DNA of 64,000 bases, from contig CM049322.1 of the NCBI GenBank assembly GCA_026874595.1, positions 31,747,340 to 31,811,339 of the forward strand. Direction: 5' to 3'. Source of the stretch: Sipunculus nudus. Taxonomy: Eukaryota > Annelida > Sipuncula > Golfingiida > Sipunculidae. Positions 12,401 through 27,200 of the stretch are shown here, piece after piece. The notes below the pieces were generated by a model. That model made no database searches and was not told the DNA's origin. It saw only the letters and a program-made list of their open reading frames with translations. The translations under genes and the position numbers were made by a program. Position 1 is the stretch's first letter. Every line of letters starts with the position of its first letter.

Positions 12401-15103
12401 TAGCTTATAGTGACCTATTTGGCCACATTTTTCTCATAATATTTTGTGAACACTGACTTTTCTTTTTCGCACATTAATTATATTTTTGATGAGAAAACAA
12501 TAAATTCAGACAAAAATGCATTTTTTATTTAAATGTTTTCTTGATTTTTTTTAGATTAAAACATATGTGAATCTAGAATCAGATTTATCAGTTGATATAC
12601 AGATCCTTCTGGTAGAACAAGCAATTATGGACTCTATGGCGGTGGGGGGGGGGGGGGGGGGGTATTTTGTAATTTGAGGACTGCTTTTCTCTTTAATGTT
12701 CATCTTAAAATATATTTTTTATCTACCTGAGAGAATAACAGTAAAGCATTACGGGCTCTATGGCAGGGATATTTTGGATTGTGGAGATTGCTTTTCTCTC
12801 ACTATACAACTTTCATATACATTTAAGATCCACCTGGTAGAATAACAAACACTAAATGTGTGCCATGTGAAATATTAAATTTACAAACCCACTAAATTCA
12901 ATAAGTTTTCACCAGAGTATAACCGTGCGCAATCCGGCCAACATCCCACAACGGGCCTCGTTTGTAAGACGCCGAAAATAGTTCCCAAGATGGATGTGCA
13001 CTCGCTTAACCTGGGATATCCGCGGAATTTCCTAGAAATCTCAGATTAAAACCTGCACATAAAAACACATTTGGGAGGTTAACATAGTGTACAATGCAAT
13101 CCAACAATTATTAAACTGTCCGTTTCTGACCTCCCCGTCCAAAATCACCAGCCGGTCAAGGTGTAGAGGAAGATTTTTATTAAAAAGTTTAGGCTATATA
13201 TTTAATCTGTGTTTTATAATTGTGTGGTTTCATATGGGAACTTCTGTCACCATACAGGAATTCTCCTTTTACTTCAAAACGGCGGTCGTTTTGGTCGTTT
13301 ATTCGATTTCTGCTCATCGGTGTTCTCTTTTAGGACAGGATTGTTTTCATTTGCGGGATTATTTTCTATTAAATTGCATATTTAATAAATCCACACAGTG
13401 TGAGTGAGGAAATCAACTTCCGGCACCCACCCCATCAGTCGCTCACGTGCCTTCAAATCTGACAAACATGCATGCAGAATGCTCCCCAACCCCCAACGCT
13501 ACTATCAAAAACGCTCAAGGCCTTTATATTACAAAGCAAAGAACATGTTATCCATGTATTCTTTCAACAAGACACGGCTCTGTACAAAAGTTCATTGAAT
13601 TATATATTTCATGACATAGTTTTCGGGAAGACAATTACAGACAAGCTTACAGACAGACAGAAACATTCGCATGTTAGATTTAATTAAATAAAGCAACACT
13701 TCATAAACCAATCACCCCATTACAAATTTGAAAAAAAAAATCCATAATTCTGCTGAGATATATAGCACAAAATTTTATTCCTGCATGTGAAAGAAATTTA
13801 TATTCATCGATTTTCGAACCGATTGCCTGGATGGAGGGTAAACTTTATGGTTTAATTGAGAAATGAATCTGAATGTAATTTCGAAAGAGATCCGAACAAA
13901 GCAGTGCTGTCCAGTAAAGCACTATCATCTAAATACATGAATTTTAAAATATCATGGAAAAATTTGCTTGCCTTAAATAATAATCAAGAAATTAAGCAAG
14001 AAATTCATTGCATCCATTTCAAGAATAAACTATGGCATACAAATAACATGCAAACTTATGTTAGGTGGCACTATAATAAAATCGCAACGCCGTTTAAAAT
14101 ATTGAATAAACAAGATTTAGGAAACTTTTACCCAGGAACAATTACCTCTGCACAATTACCGCTAGCTAATTACTAAAGTAAAATAGTATGATCTAGCAAT
14201 CATTAAATGTGTAAATCGCTTTCGGAATAACTTTAACTATATTTAGGACAAAACATATTTTAATAGCAAATGTTTTGTAAAAAAATCATAACAGGAGCAA
14301 GTTTGTAGGCAATATTTCTAAGAAAGTCTAATTTGTCCCCGTGTGTGTAGTAAGGCACAATGTTCAATATTCCTAGGTGAGGGTTTTGACTATCGGATAT
14401 TAAGTACATTTGCATTAAAGCATATAAGACTTTTTACATAATTTAAATGAGTTTTTTTAACTATCAATAAGTAACGTAATAAGTCATATCATTTGGCATA
14501 TTATTTTTTATGTTTTGGCCTCTATCATTTTGGTTCCTCTCACACTCAGACCAAAATGTGTGCAACACACATTTCATGGTACTTTATTTTATCTGTGTAA
14601 TGTATATTTTATAACAGCGGTTATTATCTGGAGAGTAAAAGTCAGAGGGGTATTTTCCCGGAGGTAGTAGGACGAGGGATATGTCAAGGGGCGGTTGTCC
14701 CGTGTTATTTGTGAGGGGTGGGGGGGGGGGGGGGTTGGTTGGGGGTTATTGTCTTTTTGACTTCAAAAGTTTAAGTCTATCAACACTTTGGCAGCCACCT
14801 GTTGTCAATAATAGACTATTGCTTTACCCTAGTCGCGCTTATTTTGCTATTGATATTAAGTGAAAATACATGCCTTGATTCAACATGAATTTGGTAATTG
14901 ATGATGTATTTTGATAATTTCACATTTTAACCATTCATGTTAAGTCCATGCGGGCTGATACCGGATATTCTAGAGGCTGAAAGCAAAATAGATGAACTGA
15001 GAGACTGATCTATCCTTCGTTAAAATCTCAGGACACCCTCATCAATGCAAAACGTATTGGTCCCGGCATTTACAGGGGGAAAACCTGGCGTATGTTCATG
15101 GGT

Positions 15104-15181
<78 letters not shown>

Positions 15182-18100
15182 ACGGGGGTAAGAATATATC
15201 ATTTTTTTCAAAACATGAAAGATAAATGCATCCTCCGATTAACCTATATACACAATACATTTTTGATCATTTAATACGTGCCATAACATTCTCACTTCTT
15301 ACTTTTATTCCCTCCGAATTTAAAGAAACAACCACAGTAACCTTCTTCTCAAGGAAACTTACTTAATTCACCGACTGATACCACTTTTTAAAACAGGCAG
15401 TAGACATGTTTAAAGATGAACTCTTTAGTAAATCCTTTCATATTTCATATATGGCTTTACTTCTAAAAGGAGAAGAACGTGGGCGATTTTGAAGTACCAA
15501 GGTCAAGGTCACGGTACACACTTGCACTACATATCTTGTGGGCACACTATAAGCTACAGTTTTCATCTATTATCTCCATCTCTCAAATTTCCTTCTAAAA
15601 GGAGAGGTATATGTTTAAGTTCGAGGCTGCAAGGTAAAGGTTAAAGGTCTCATAACCCACTCCTTTACATTTTAAACGTTTTTTAAACCAAACTTTCTAT
15701 CTTCCCCTGACAGATGACCTTTCAATAGATTCTGACATCATAAGTGTCAGTGTTTTAGTTATATTAGTGCGTTAGTGATGCATATATGTGATATACTGTA
15801 ACTCTTGAAATATTTCCGAGAATGGATATTTTTGGCGATTTCCGCGAGGGTGCCTTGATTTACGGAAACAAAAGCTCGCAGATAATTCATATATTGCATA
15901 TAAACTCTTTTTTTGCAAGAATGTGGGTTTACAAAAGTATATGTCTTGGTGTACAAAGAGCAGTAAACAACACGTCTTTGATATATAAAATAGCCTGTTA
16001 AGTTATGACGGTAGGTACAAGTCATAATAAGTTTCACTCTCTGGAGTAGGTTATAGCGAGATCATATTGTCTGCACACTAATTGAACAGGGACCATCATG
16101 CAAGGTTTGTAAATATTAATTTGTGAAATTTGTTTTTTCGCGAAAAAATGAATATTTCTTTGCTTGTTTTCTTTCAATTGGCTGTCTGATAAAACAATAT
16201 TCAAAAAGTGACATTGGAGCGAGAGTATTGCATCCTGGTGACTCTTATTCAACTGTGCGAGATTAAATTTTCGTTTTTCATATGCGTCTTGTAATATTTA
16301 GATTCAGCAAACAGAACAACACTGACAGGCTACACAACAGGTGAAGTGGTGTATTCTGGTGACAGAATCACCCTGACTTGTACGGCTTATGGTGGGAGAC
16401 CACGACCAACCCTGACGTCGAACTGCATGAGTAAAACTGGAACAACAGATGATCAGCCTGACAGGACCATCAGCAGCTTCACAGCAACAGTGACAAGGGA
16501 CTGGCATGGCAAGAGCTGTTCTTGTTCATCATCACACAGATCTATGTCCCATCAACAGGCAGGTCCGGTCATCTTTAATGTCTACTGTGAGTAAATATGT
16601 TTCATGTTGTAACATGACCCCATTTTAGCTAAACAAGTAAGCCAGGCCAGTCAGCAGTTCCTTATCATCATTTGTATTATAATTAAAGTCTAAGATGATT
16701 GCTTGTCTTGATTTTACATAGAATAATGCTACTAGATGTCTGTTAAAATGACAACTGTGGATAAACATTCAAAATAAATATGGACTATATGCGTCCTGAG
16801 GAACCTGTATGAAAATTGCATTGATTACATATCTAACCATATTGGCTAACTTTCTGGTACACAAGCTAGATGGTGTCACCCTTTTCTTGTGTTGGTTGAT
16901 TACACCCATTATATTAGGAGTGGTTTGATCTATCAAATTGTGAATGTTAATGAACCTTTATTAATTTTATTTCATATGCAAAACTTGGAATTAATTGGCC
17001 TCTCTGTTGCCGGACATCTGGAAGTCTCACCTGTCAAGAAACGTGTCCCATATCCCACTTAATCGTTGTCCGTGTCTTTCATATTTAGAGGACTAAATGC
17101 ATTCAGGCTCCCTAAATTACTCTCATCATACAATATATCAGTATTCAAGTGACAAAGAAATAAAGCACCATACTCCATTGAAATAAACTCACTTTTGTGA
17201 TAATATAAATCATTGTATTTCAAAATTAATGATATTTTCTTTTAGCTCCCCCAGAGGGTGCATCAGTTGATTCAGGTTTGCCATGGTTAGATAAGAGGAC
17301 CCACACATCAATTCGCCGGCTTACGTACAGTGGGCGTCCAGACCCAAACTACAACTGGTACATAAACAATCAGCAGGTTGGGATAGGAGCCAGCATCAGT
17401 CTGACTGGCAGTAGGGAAGACAATGGGAAGAAGCTCAAGTTTCAGGTGACGAACGCACACACAGATCGGTCAGGGAACCCCGTAGAGGCTGAGGTCACAA
17501 TGGATATTCAGTGTAAGATATACGTATCATGTGTAATGTTTTCTGTGTATTGATGTAATATTTGTTTGCTTTAATAGAAACTGAAATAGGAATTTGCTCT
17601 TGCACGAATTTCCCAATTTCATCTGCTGCTGATTATAACTCAGGGTTAATTGTCGATGATTGCTAATGGAGCGTGGTGGTGTAATGGCATAGGTGATTAC
17701 ACGGTCATGGAGTGGAATCCCGTAGGCTCTCATTTCTTTGCAAATACCTTCAAGTAATGTCTCAGCCATAAGTGTGTTTATGTCAACCTAGCAATACAAA
17801 TAGGTACCGGATTAAGTACCATCCGCGTATGGCGAGCCTAAGCGACCTCATAACTGTGTGTGGACTCTGTATCGTGCAAGGGAGATACCAACGGGAAGTT
17901 AACTTCTTAAGTCTTCTGTGCCAGGTACAAGGAAGGAGACTTAAACCTACAACTTTAACAGCTTTAACAATTAACTATATGTTTAGGGCAGCTTATGAGA
18001 GTCATCCGAGCTATATTGATCAAATTTGGTCGGTGTCCTTCCGTTTGTTCATGAGTCTGTCCGTCCGTTAACAGGGCACAATGTTGACAACTGGAACTGG

Positions 18101-21100
18101 AATTTTTTAACTTAACATCCAGGAACGTTCGAACAAAATCTTCCAGGACACTTAATTTAGGTCACTGTAAATTATTTATTCTCTCAGTTAGGGGGCTTGA
18201 AAGTGCACCCCAGAATAATTGAAAATTTGGCACAAAATAGTACATTTATTGCAGTTGTTTTTTTCATGAATTTTGATCATGTGGTTCATATTTGTTAAGA
18301 CTGGTGATGCTACCTTTTCTTCCATTGATGTACGCATTTTTAACTCAGCTATGTCCGAACGAAAATAACTGTAGGAACAAAAAAAACTTTTCTACACACT
18401 GGCTTAATTGTAGATCGCCAATGAATTGCAGATAACCTTGTGTAACAAATATGTATCAGTTATGAAAGGAATGGCATTCCTTTATCCAATGTTAGCGGAC
18501 AAAAAGGATAAAAATATCACACAGATAAAAAGATTTTTTTTTAATTTCAAAATTGATTAATTTGTTATAAATAAATGTTAAATTATTTTTAACATATTTC
18601 AATAATTTTCCCATTAAAGTAAACAGATATGTTGAAAATAGTTGAACATAATGTATTTCTAACTATGAAGGTCACTAAATGCCGAGCGATCACATTTTGT
18701 TTTTTTTTATTTTTTTTTCCAAAATCCAAGAACACAATTAATGCGCTTCATTCCCTGTAATAGTGAATAAGAATTACACCGAGTTTTTTTTTTTTTTTTT
18801 CATGAAGCAATGCAGCTGTATAAGCGTCAGGAAGATCAATTGGCAAATTTTATGTAGGAATAGATATTAATTCCCCAACAAATATCCGAGCAAAAAAAAA
18901 GAGTAATAAACAAAAGTTTACCCGCGATATAAATCGAACAATTCGTAATGTTACTCAAATCAGAGTGATGTTTAATTAAAAAATTTTGTGTATAAAAACA
19001 TGTTTCTCAGTTGTTTATGTGCCAGGACTAGTTTAAATCATATTGACAAATTTAGAATCTTTTTAAATCAAAATAATTGAGTTCTTCAAACTTAACTTAT
19101 TCAAACCTGATCAATAGGGGCTGTTGTCGCATCTTTATCATTATCACAACAGCTGTTTTGCATTTATTAGTAAAACATATTAAATTGGGTATCTGGCTCC
19201 AGTGAGTTAGAAAAATATATAACCTGTGAACATAGCTATAAACTGGTACCTCAAATAAGTGACCCAATCATTTTCAAATACCTTGATGTGTTTTATTATT
19301 CAAACAATTTTTACATGACCATTTGCATTCATAATATAAAATTTAAAAAAAAAATGAAGATTTATTAGCTGATTTCAAGCAGACCTTTTATTCAGTGATT
19401 TAAATCATAGTACTAATATACCCATCCCTGCCTCGGACTAGTCACCACTATATCAGCAAGGCATTAGATAAATAAAATATTTTCCCGAGATATTTCTGCT
19501 GACTTTAAAGAACATAATCAGTCAGTACAATAAAAGAAGTAACCTAAACTGAATGAGAAAGTTAAGAAAAGACAAGCAAGTAGAAATATCTGTCATTCTT
19601 TCTGTAGCTTTATAAAGCCAGATTTTTTAAAAGATGTTTTGGTAGAGGTAACCGCCTCTATTTGTTAATACTCTCTTATCTAATTCTTAATTTAAATATA
19701 TTCATCTGCAGAGTTCCATTTCGGTGTGGGACTACATGACAAGGAGATAACTCTCGCTTCATATCATATATTTTTTGTATCCTGGTGTCACCAAAGCCCC
19801 GGTGTCTACCACACCTTCACGTCCTAGATGTGTAATCATCTCCATTACTGGGTCATAACACCGAGTGACCCCCCAAAGACGCACTCGTTTGTGAGTGATA
19901 CAAGAGTGTGGGGCATAGCCTTTACATTAAGCCTTCTGAGCGCTCATCCTTCGTGGGGCCCGATTGTAAAATATACCCGCCTCGGCTGAGTTTTTTAACT
20001 CACGACATCCCAGCTTTGAATACTGTGCTCTACCCCTTAGCCACAGGAGCAGGTTCCAATAAAGACTGTACTGTTATGTATCCGATATATTGTTCATATG
20101 GCTGTCGAATACGTAAATTCACCTGTCCGAAGCCAAAAATGTCGTCAGGGTTTCTTATGAATGACATTTCAGATGCCACCGAATTTCGGTATTAGCCACA
20201 GAAATATTGAAGGTGCATCTGAACCCTCTGTAATTATATAAATCTTTTGAAATGTTTAGTCATAATAAACCAACTAATTCTGCTATCATAATGTATAATT
20301 CCTTGCTAAAGATAGAATTCAGCTTGCGTAAATAAATCATTTGCTTGTTTAGAAAGTGAAATTAGTAAAGCTCTTTATAAATATATTTAATAATAGTGAT
20401 AATAAATGCAAAGGTTATGTTTTTACACTGAAAAAAAATTCTTTTAAATTATTCAGTTTTTGGCTTTGACTGCTGTTACGCTTTGTGATCAGTTACTAAT
20501 ATGATGAATCACTAGGTGTTTATACCATTTTATGAAGTTAATGACGTTTTGGGAGTGGCTTATATTCATAGCGCTTTTTTTTCTCATCATTTTATATTAA
20601 CCAATGAATGATTAAACTGATACAGACCTGTATCACATCGTCATGCACATTTGCATGTATAATTATTGTAGGTGCATAAGCAAATAACATGCATTTAAAA
20701 CTAATAGAAAGAGAACTACACATGCTTAACACTACTGCTGAAAAATATTGTCAAATGCATGTATCATTAGGATTTACATTTTTTTCAAGTGCAACAAGGT
20801 ACAATTTTGCAGTATTATAATTAGTACATAATTATCACCCAATAGTAATACCGTGTCCTCTTAGCTATTCAAAATATGATATAATATATAAAAAAGAATT
20901 ATAAAAAAGAAATACATTTTGCATTTGCTAAAATTTACAATGATCCAGCTGTCCTCCGTGAAACATGAGGCCCTTGTTCTCTCTATTTTGAGACCTTCCA
21001 ATGAAGCAGTCTAGATTTTAACAGAACACATATCGTGATCGTGACACTTTACATCCAAGGAGGATCTTGAAAAATCATTCTGGAAACAGGAAACTCATGG

Positions 21101-24100
21101 TGCCCTATATTCCGCAAACAACGGGCAAATAAGCACCATTTATCCATTAATCAATATTCATTAACTGAAAATCAGCATTTAGTTTGTAAGCAACAAGTAA
21201 ATTAAATTAAATTTTAATAAATGGAATAAGGAAAATATTACGAACTAATTAAGCAAATGTGTCAACTGATAAACTGGCAAAAGCTTATCAAAGAACCCAC
21301 AAATGGTCATGGAAGTAGTATAGGTTTTATGGGGTTTTTTTTCAAACTCTTCACATGCTTCAGTTTCAAAATGAGTAAACACATGTACATGATCAGATCA
21401 CTAAGTATTATTATTTCACTCTGTATCATGTGACGTATATTGTGAAAATAACCTTTTGGTTGCCTAATCTATGTTGACCTTCTTTCTGCGTGCTGTGATT
21501 GGTCATATCTGCTTTTTCCGAGGTATGTCATAAAGCAATTATATAATAATATTTCGGCTTTCATATCAAATTTAAAAAATTGTAAAAAAGTAAAAATAAT
21601 TTAGTCAAATTAATTTTAATACGCCAAATTTGGAAGTTCAAATTTTGTCGATAGCGAAATTTGACGTATTCGTTGTGTTTGAAAACATTATGATGTTATG
21701 TCTGTTACCAAATATCTCAGTAACTGCTGCAGCCTTCGGCATAACGTTTCCCAAGAAAATTGAGCATGAGACTGCTATTTAATTTTGACCTGCAGATGGC
21801 GCCAACTTTCTTTACCTACTTTTGCGGGCTGTATTTTTTTTCTGCTTTTCCAAGATATGTCATTAAGTTTTATTAGTTTGGCTTTCATATTAAGCGAACA
21901 ATTCCAAAAAGGAAAGGGAACAAAATGATTAGAAATTCAGTCATATCATTTTCAAAAAGGCGTCTTCTCAAAACTGAAGAGCTTGTCTTCTGATAAATCT
22001 ATATCCTGTTCATTCTTACACGGTTGGCATGTGCAATGCACAGTGTCTAATAGGAAATGCATGAATGGTATTATTGTCCCCCGCTCTGTCTGTCTGTCTG
22101 TCACTCTGTCCTAAATATTATCTGATTTCATTCAAATTTTGGTCAGTGATTGCTCTCATGCTTACCTTGGTTGAGATTGGTTTTGGAGTTTCTTGCATCT
22201 GTTTGTTTGTCTGTCACCCTGTTTGTCAGTCCGTCAGAATTTTTATTTCCGTGCGATAACTTTTCTAAATATTATCAGATTTCATTCAAATTGTGGCCAG
22301 ACATTGCTCTCATGCATACATTGGTTGGGATTAGTTTTGAAGTGTCTGGCTTTTCTCTTTCTGTCTGTCACTTGGTCTGTCCGTCTGTCAGGTGTTCGTT
22401 TCCCTGCTATAACTTTCCTTAGTATGATCCAATGTCATTCAAATTTTGGTCAGTGATTGCTCTCATGCTTACCTTGGTTTGGGTGTGTTTTGAAGTGTCT
22501 GGCTTATGTCCGTCGGTCTGTCTGTCACTCTCTCATTTTGTCAGGTTTTCGTTTCTGTGGGATAACTTTCCTAAATATTATTCGATTTCATTCAAATTTG
22601 GGTCAGTGATTGCTCTCATGCTTACCCTTGTTGAGATTTTTTTTTTGGAGTATCTGGCCTCTGTTTGTCTGTATATCACTCTATCTATCCGTCCTTTACC
22701 AAGCATGAAAAACAACAAGATCTTAAAGCGGGGGACATTAATTTCACGAATTTGCTTGTAACACTCATTGTTTTGGTTCTTAATCATCCACCATTGTGTA
22801 AAGTTATTCACAATGGGAACATTAAACACCTGTGTCTCTTGATTGCAACAATTCCCTACTCGTCAGTTCATACCAACCATATCAACCAACTATGGCCTAT
22901 ATTACCTATTCTGAGCTGCATGAGCACCGTGACTAATGGGTCCTTTCTTCCTGGTCTGCGTTTGGGCAATTTTACTTTAACCATATTACCTGTCCCATTA
23001 TTAACATGCACCCATATACAATCCTTATCGCGTTCAGTTAATTTCTAGGTTATCAGGATTCCTAAACAGCTAAACATGCATTTTGTTTAAATTCAGATTA
23101 TATTGATCATGTTTTTAGAAAATAAAATGGATTCTTGTTAAATTTAGGGTATATTTGAGCATAACTGATTATACCCTTTCTTAGATAAACAGATCTCTGG
23201 TACTATTTGTGCCTCTATTCCATCGTTTAATGTGTTTTTGTTATCTCTCCACAGATAAGCCAGTTGTTTCTTTGGACCCGCCTACTGTCATTTTGACAAG
23301 GAAAGAGAATGAAACTCTTACACTGAGCTGTTCAGCAGACAGCAACCCAGCAGCATCAGACAGTGACTACCAGTGGACAAGAGATTCAGTGCATCATTCT
23401 AATGGACAGCAACTACATATACAGGAGGTGAAGAAGACTGATGGTGGTGTCTACAGGTGTACAGTCACTGTCCAGGGAGCACATGACTATGGTTCCCTCA
23501 GCGGTTACGCAGAGACTAATATCCAGATTCAGTGTGAGTAATTTGACCTCTTAAGAGTCCTAACTGGATGCTCTTTTTTTATAAAGTAATGTCCAGGAAC
23601 GATATACAGCATTGTGAATTTATGAGAAATATATTATTTTTCCGAAAAAATGCAATTTTTGGAATTACATGTATTTTCAGGTATACAATTAAGAGGCACA
23701 GTACTTTATAAACTGTAAATTAGTTTTAATTATATTAAGCTGTCTGAGGTTGTTTTTTTTATTATGTCCTTCTTGTTTTAGACTTAGGTTTAATACAGTT
23801 ACATTAAAAAGACGCTGCATTAAGGTTGTTATGAATTTCCTTAAGGAAAAAAATTTACTCCGCTTATGCTTCTCACTGCCATCTGGTATTTAGACGTTGA
23901 ATGTGGTATAATGTTCGGGAACACGTACATCTTGCTATGAGTCATTATATAATCAGATGCTAAGGGATGGAATATTTTTATTTTCTACACATGGCATTGC
24001 ACTTAATGATTATGAGAATACAATTATAATATGTAAGATATGTTAATTATCCCCAGTGCACGAACAAATTTTTCACTCTTCTTTGTATTAACTAGCCTCA

Positions 24101-24190
24101 ATTTATATTTAATTAAAAAAAAGCGTTGATGTTGGGATCCAAACCCAGAACTGTAAAGATTGTACTCAGGAATGTTTATATTATACATAC

Positions 24191-24253
<63 letters not shown>

Positions 24254-27200
24254 ACCATATAAGTGCGTCTGATGGAGGGATGCATGGTCCAAATGTTCCT
24301 GGAATTCCTAGAGATAAAATATTTGCTATTTAATCCTGCAAAAAGCTCATCCCTTTATTTATAGCAGAAATCAACATCCAAAATTAAATCCCATATCACA
24401 TTTCACAAGATGCCAATTTTCCATTTTTCAAATGCACTAAAGATATCCTTGGGATACAGATAGAATCAACTGAAAACAGTAAGTCTCGCTTTAACAGGTT
24501 TTAGTAAATGATAGAAAATAAATAGTTAAAAAAAATTGTAAACTAACTGTTGGCTTTCATTTTTGATGCACCAGTATATGTTTCAGATCTACACTTGACC
24601 GTAGGTCCAGTTCAACAGATCACCGAATATGAACAACTCAGCATGAATTGTTCAGCTGATGGATTTCCGACAAGTATCACTTTCAGTAATTGGAGACAAC
24701 TTAGGGGCACACAGGATCGGATAATTCCCTGGACAAGGAAGACAGGAAATGTTATTTACCTAGAGCTGGAGTCAGTTGAGTATACAGACGCAGGCCTTTA
24801 TATATGCCAGGCTAAGAATGAACCGTTCCCCAAAGTTATGGCCCAGCAGAATGTTGAAGTACGATGTAAGTATTTACTACCCCTCACAGACACTACTTTG
24901 GCAACAAATATGAAAGAAGTGTAACTCTTTCTCAAATTCCCTTATATTTCAAATTAGAATTACATTGGGTTGTCCCAACCAATGCGGTCATGCATGGGTA
25001 TTTATTGTTTTTGTTTATCTTAGCTGCTAAGGAAACGGGTGGTCAAAAGTACTGACTTGCTCTTGTTGCTTTAAAAATTAAAGGACAGCATAGACGATCA
25101 GTTGCGAAAAACCTGGTATAGGCTATCTATTAAAATACAAAGGACCAAAATTCTCGAGAATAAATGTATTAGTTATCCTGTTGATTGCATTTAACATATT
25201 TTTTTCCAAATGCTTAGTCTGATTCCACTCTATGATAACAGAAATCTACTTTATCACCTTATTATGTTCTCTAACTCACATGATTTAAATGAAATGTGTT
25301 TACATATTTGAAAGCCCATTCCGTAAGATTTTCAGATTATATTTTACTACATTATATCCATATCTCACCGATACCTTTTTTTTTCTTTATCAGACCTAAA
25401 GTTCGTGCTGTTACTGTATACGCTTTCAAGCCGGCTGAACCGATATGTCACTAATGACAACTTTTCTAGAAATGTTGCATTCATTTATGCTCTGATTAAT
25501 CAGACATCAGATGCTTTGTATTAAATTGAGTATATAAAAGAAAGCCACTTCTAGAGATTTTCCCTCATGTCCCTCATTTCCTTTCCAACTGCAAAGACAC
25601 GATTGTTTCTGGTCAGGCTTTTATTTATACTGTCTTTTTTATTTTCCAATATTTTATCAATATATGTAACAAATATAATTTTGACTTCTTCTTCCAATTC
25701 TGCCAGATCTGATATCATCAGGTGACATTAGATCATAGTGTCAGTTTGTGTTGATTAGCTGAGCATTATTAACATTTGATCGGTTGGTTAATGTGTTTCA
25801 TGAATATGAATAGCACAATTTTAGTATCTAGGTATTTTGGATTGTATTTTGCAGACACAGCCAAGCAGCCAGACCATCCATCCGAGGGAAAGAAAGTGTT
25901 TACAGCTTTAGGACTAGACATTTCTCTGTTTCTTTATGTGGAGGCAAATCCGATCCCTGTGACCTTCAAAGGGTACTACAGTCAAGGAGAAAATGTAACA
26001 AGGGTGGCAGATGATGGACATATTTCAATATCCAACCTGGCTCTATAGAGCCGGTTAAACATCACAAACGTTACGATCTCACATCTTGGCAACTATACAG
26101 TACACGGAGCAAATGGAATTAGAGATGGAAGCAACTTCGTTTTCTTTCTTATACCATATGGTCATTAGATTTGCCTGTTAATTCTTCTCATGTTTTCTCA
26201 AGTGAAATGTCTATGGCCTCCTGTTTTTGTCAGATAACCTTGTAAGCGTCACCATTGCTAAACTGTTTTGGAATGTAACATTTCATATCCCTTAAGAACT
26301 CCCCCTTGGATTATACAATTTACCGACTTTCTTGATCTTAAACGACTGAGAATTTCTGTGGTGTCATGCAAGGATGATTTATGTGATGATTTATATTTTT
26401 TTCATTTTGTACAACCAAGATCGTCCCGGGGCACCATTCATCGACCCTGACAGAAGCTTTCCTACGCCAGTGTCAGTTGAGATATGGTGGCGAGCCAACT
26501 TTAACGGCGGTTATGTGCAGACATTTAGCGTCCACTACGCTGAGTTGGGGATGCACTACATGATATACCAGTCGGGTCTGTTGGATCAAGGTTACAACAA
26601 ATATAATCACACCAGGGTGACTCCACTGAAACCAGAAACGACCTACACAATAAAGGTGATGGCGCACAATGGACACGAAGGAGGTTCAAGCACCGCATCA
26701 AATGTAGTGATAATCACAACTCTAGGTATTGAAACGAAATTATTCAGTAAGGTGTGCTTGTAATATAACCAAAGAGCGACAATTCGTTGAACTAATTTCA
26801 GAAAACAGGTTATCGTAGTAGAAGGCGTAGACTATAAAAGCAGATTAAAATGCTAGGCAGATCATTTTATTGCATATTGAGATTTGAAGATGAGAGCTGA
26901 ACCTTTGCTGTAAACCTTAAGCTAAGGCATATGCAATTATGAAGGTTATAAATTATATTCTGTGTTCATTGCAAAATAAATATCCCATAATAATCATAGA
27001 ACCAGAATTTCCTTAATCGAAATAATTTGAATCCTGTGACAGGGAGGCCCACGGTGGATAACACAACTATGAATATTGTCCGTCATGGCAGCACGGCATA
27101 TCTAAACTGGCAGAAGCCACAGGGGCCATATGATGCACAACGTATATACCGGTATGATACTACAAATAAACAAAAGAAAAGAAACACTGATACATGTACC

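Larger units (their letters stand above)
11701..16301. other. Gene A intron 3
   Basis: 4601 bp. Contains a poly-G run (12644-12661), a second poly-G run (about 14720-14734), a (TA)n tract (15107-15181), and diverged pieces resembling the 330-bp unit (near 11770-12010 and 12230-12430). ORFs such as 13856-14176 are lysine/asparagine-rich, unrecognised and probably fortuitous. No additional Ig-like exon is visible. Confidence 0.5.
17513..23254. other. Gene A intron 5 (largest)
   Basis: 5742 bp and clearly TE-rich: two tRNA-like SINE candidates (about 17670-17725 and 19780-20050), degenerate copies of the 330-bp unit (18000-18330, 20975-21110, 21700-21800), and a 153-bp tandem array (22080-22690). 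I see no Ig-like exon. Confidence 0.5.

Noticed and set aside
13856-14176. 106-codon ORF, Lys/Asn-rich
   Set aside because: Composition fits AT-rich noncoding DNA. No motif, lies in an intron of gene A.
17670-17725. Functional tRNA gene
   Set aside because: A- and B-box-like words are present, but the arms do not form a cloverleaf or acceptor stem. At most a SINE remnant.
22065-22761. Set of overlapping Cys/Leu/Ser-rich ORFs
   Set aside because: Open in several frames at once because of the 153-bp tandem repeat. Not a gene.
24571-24586. Earlier acceptor for gene A exon 7 (CACCAG)
   Set aside because: AG at 24573-24574 is in phase with the downstream AG at 24586, but would add four residues absent from gene B. 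The downstream TTTCAG is the better match.
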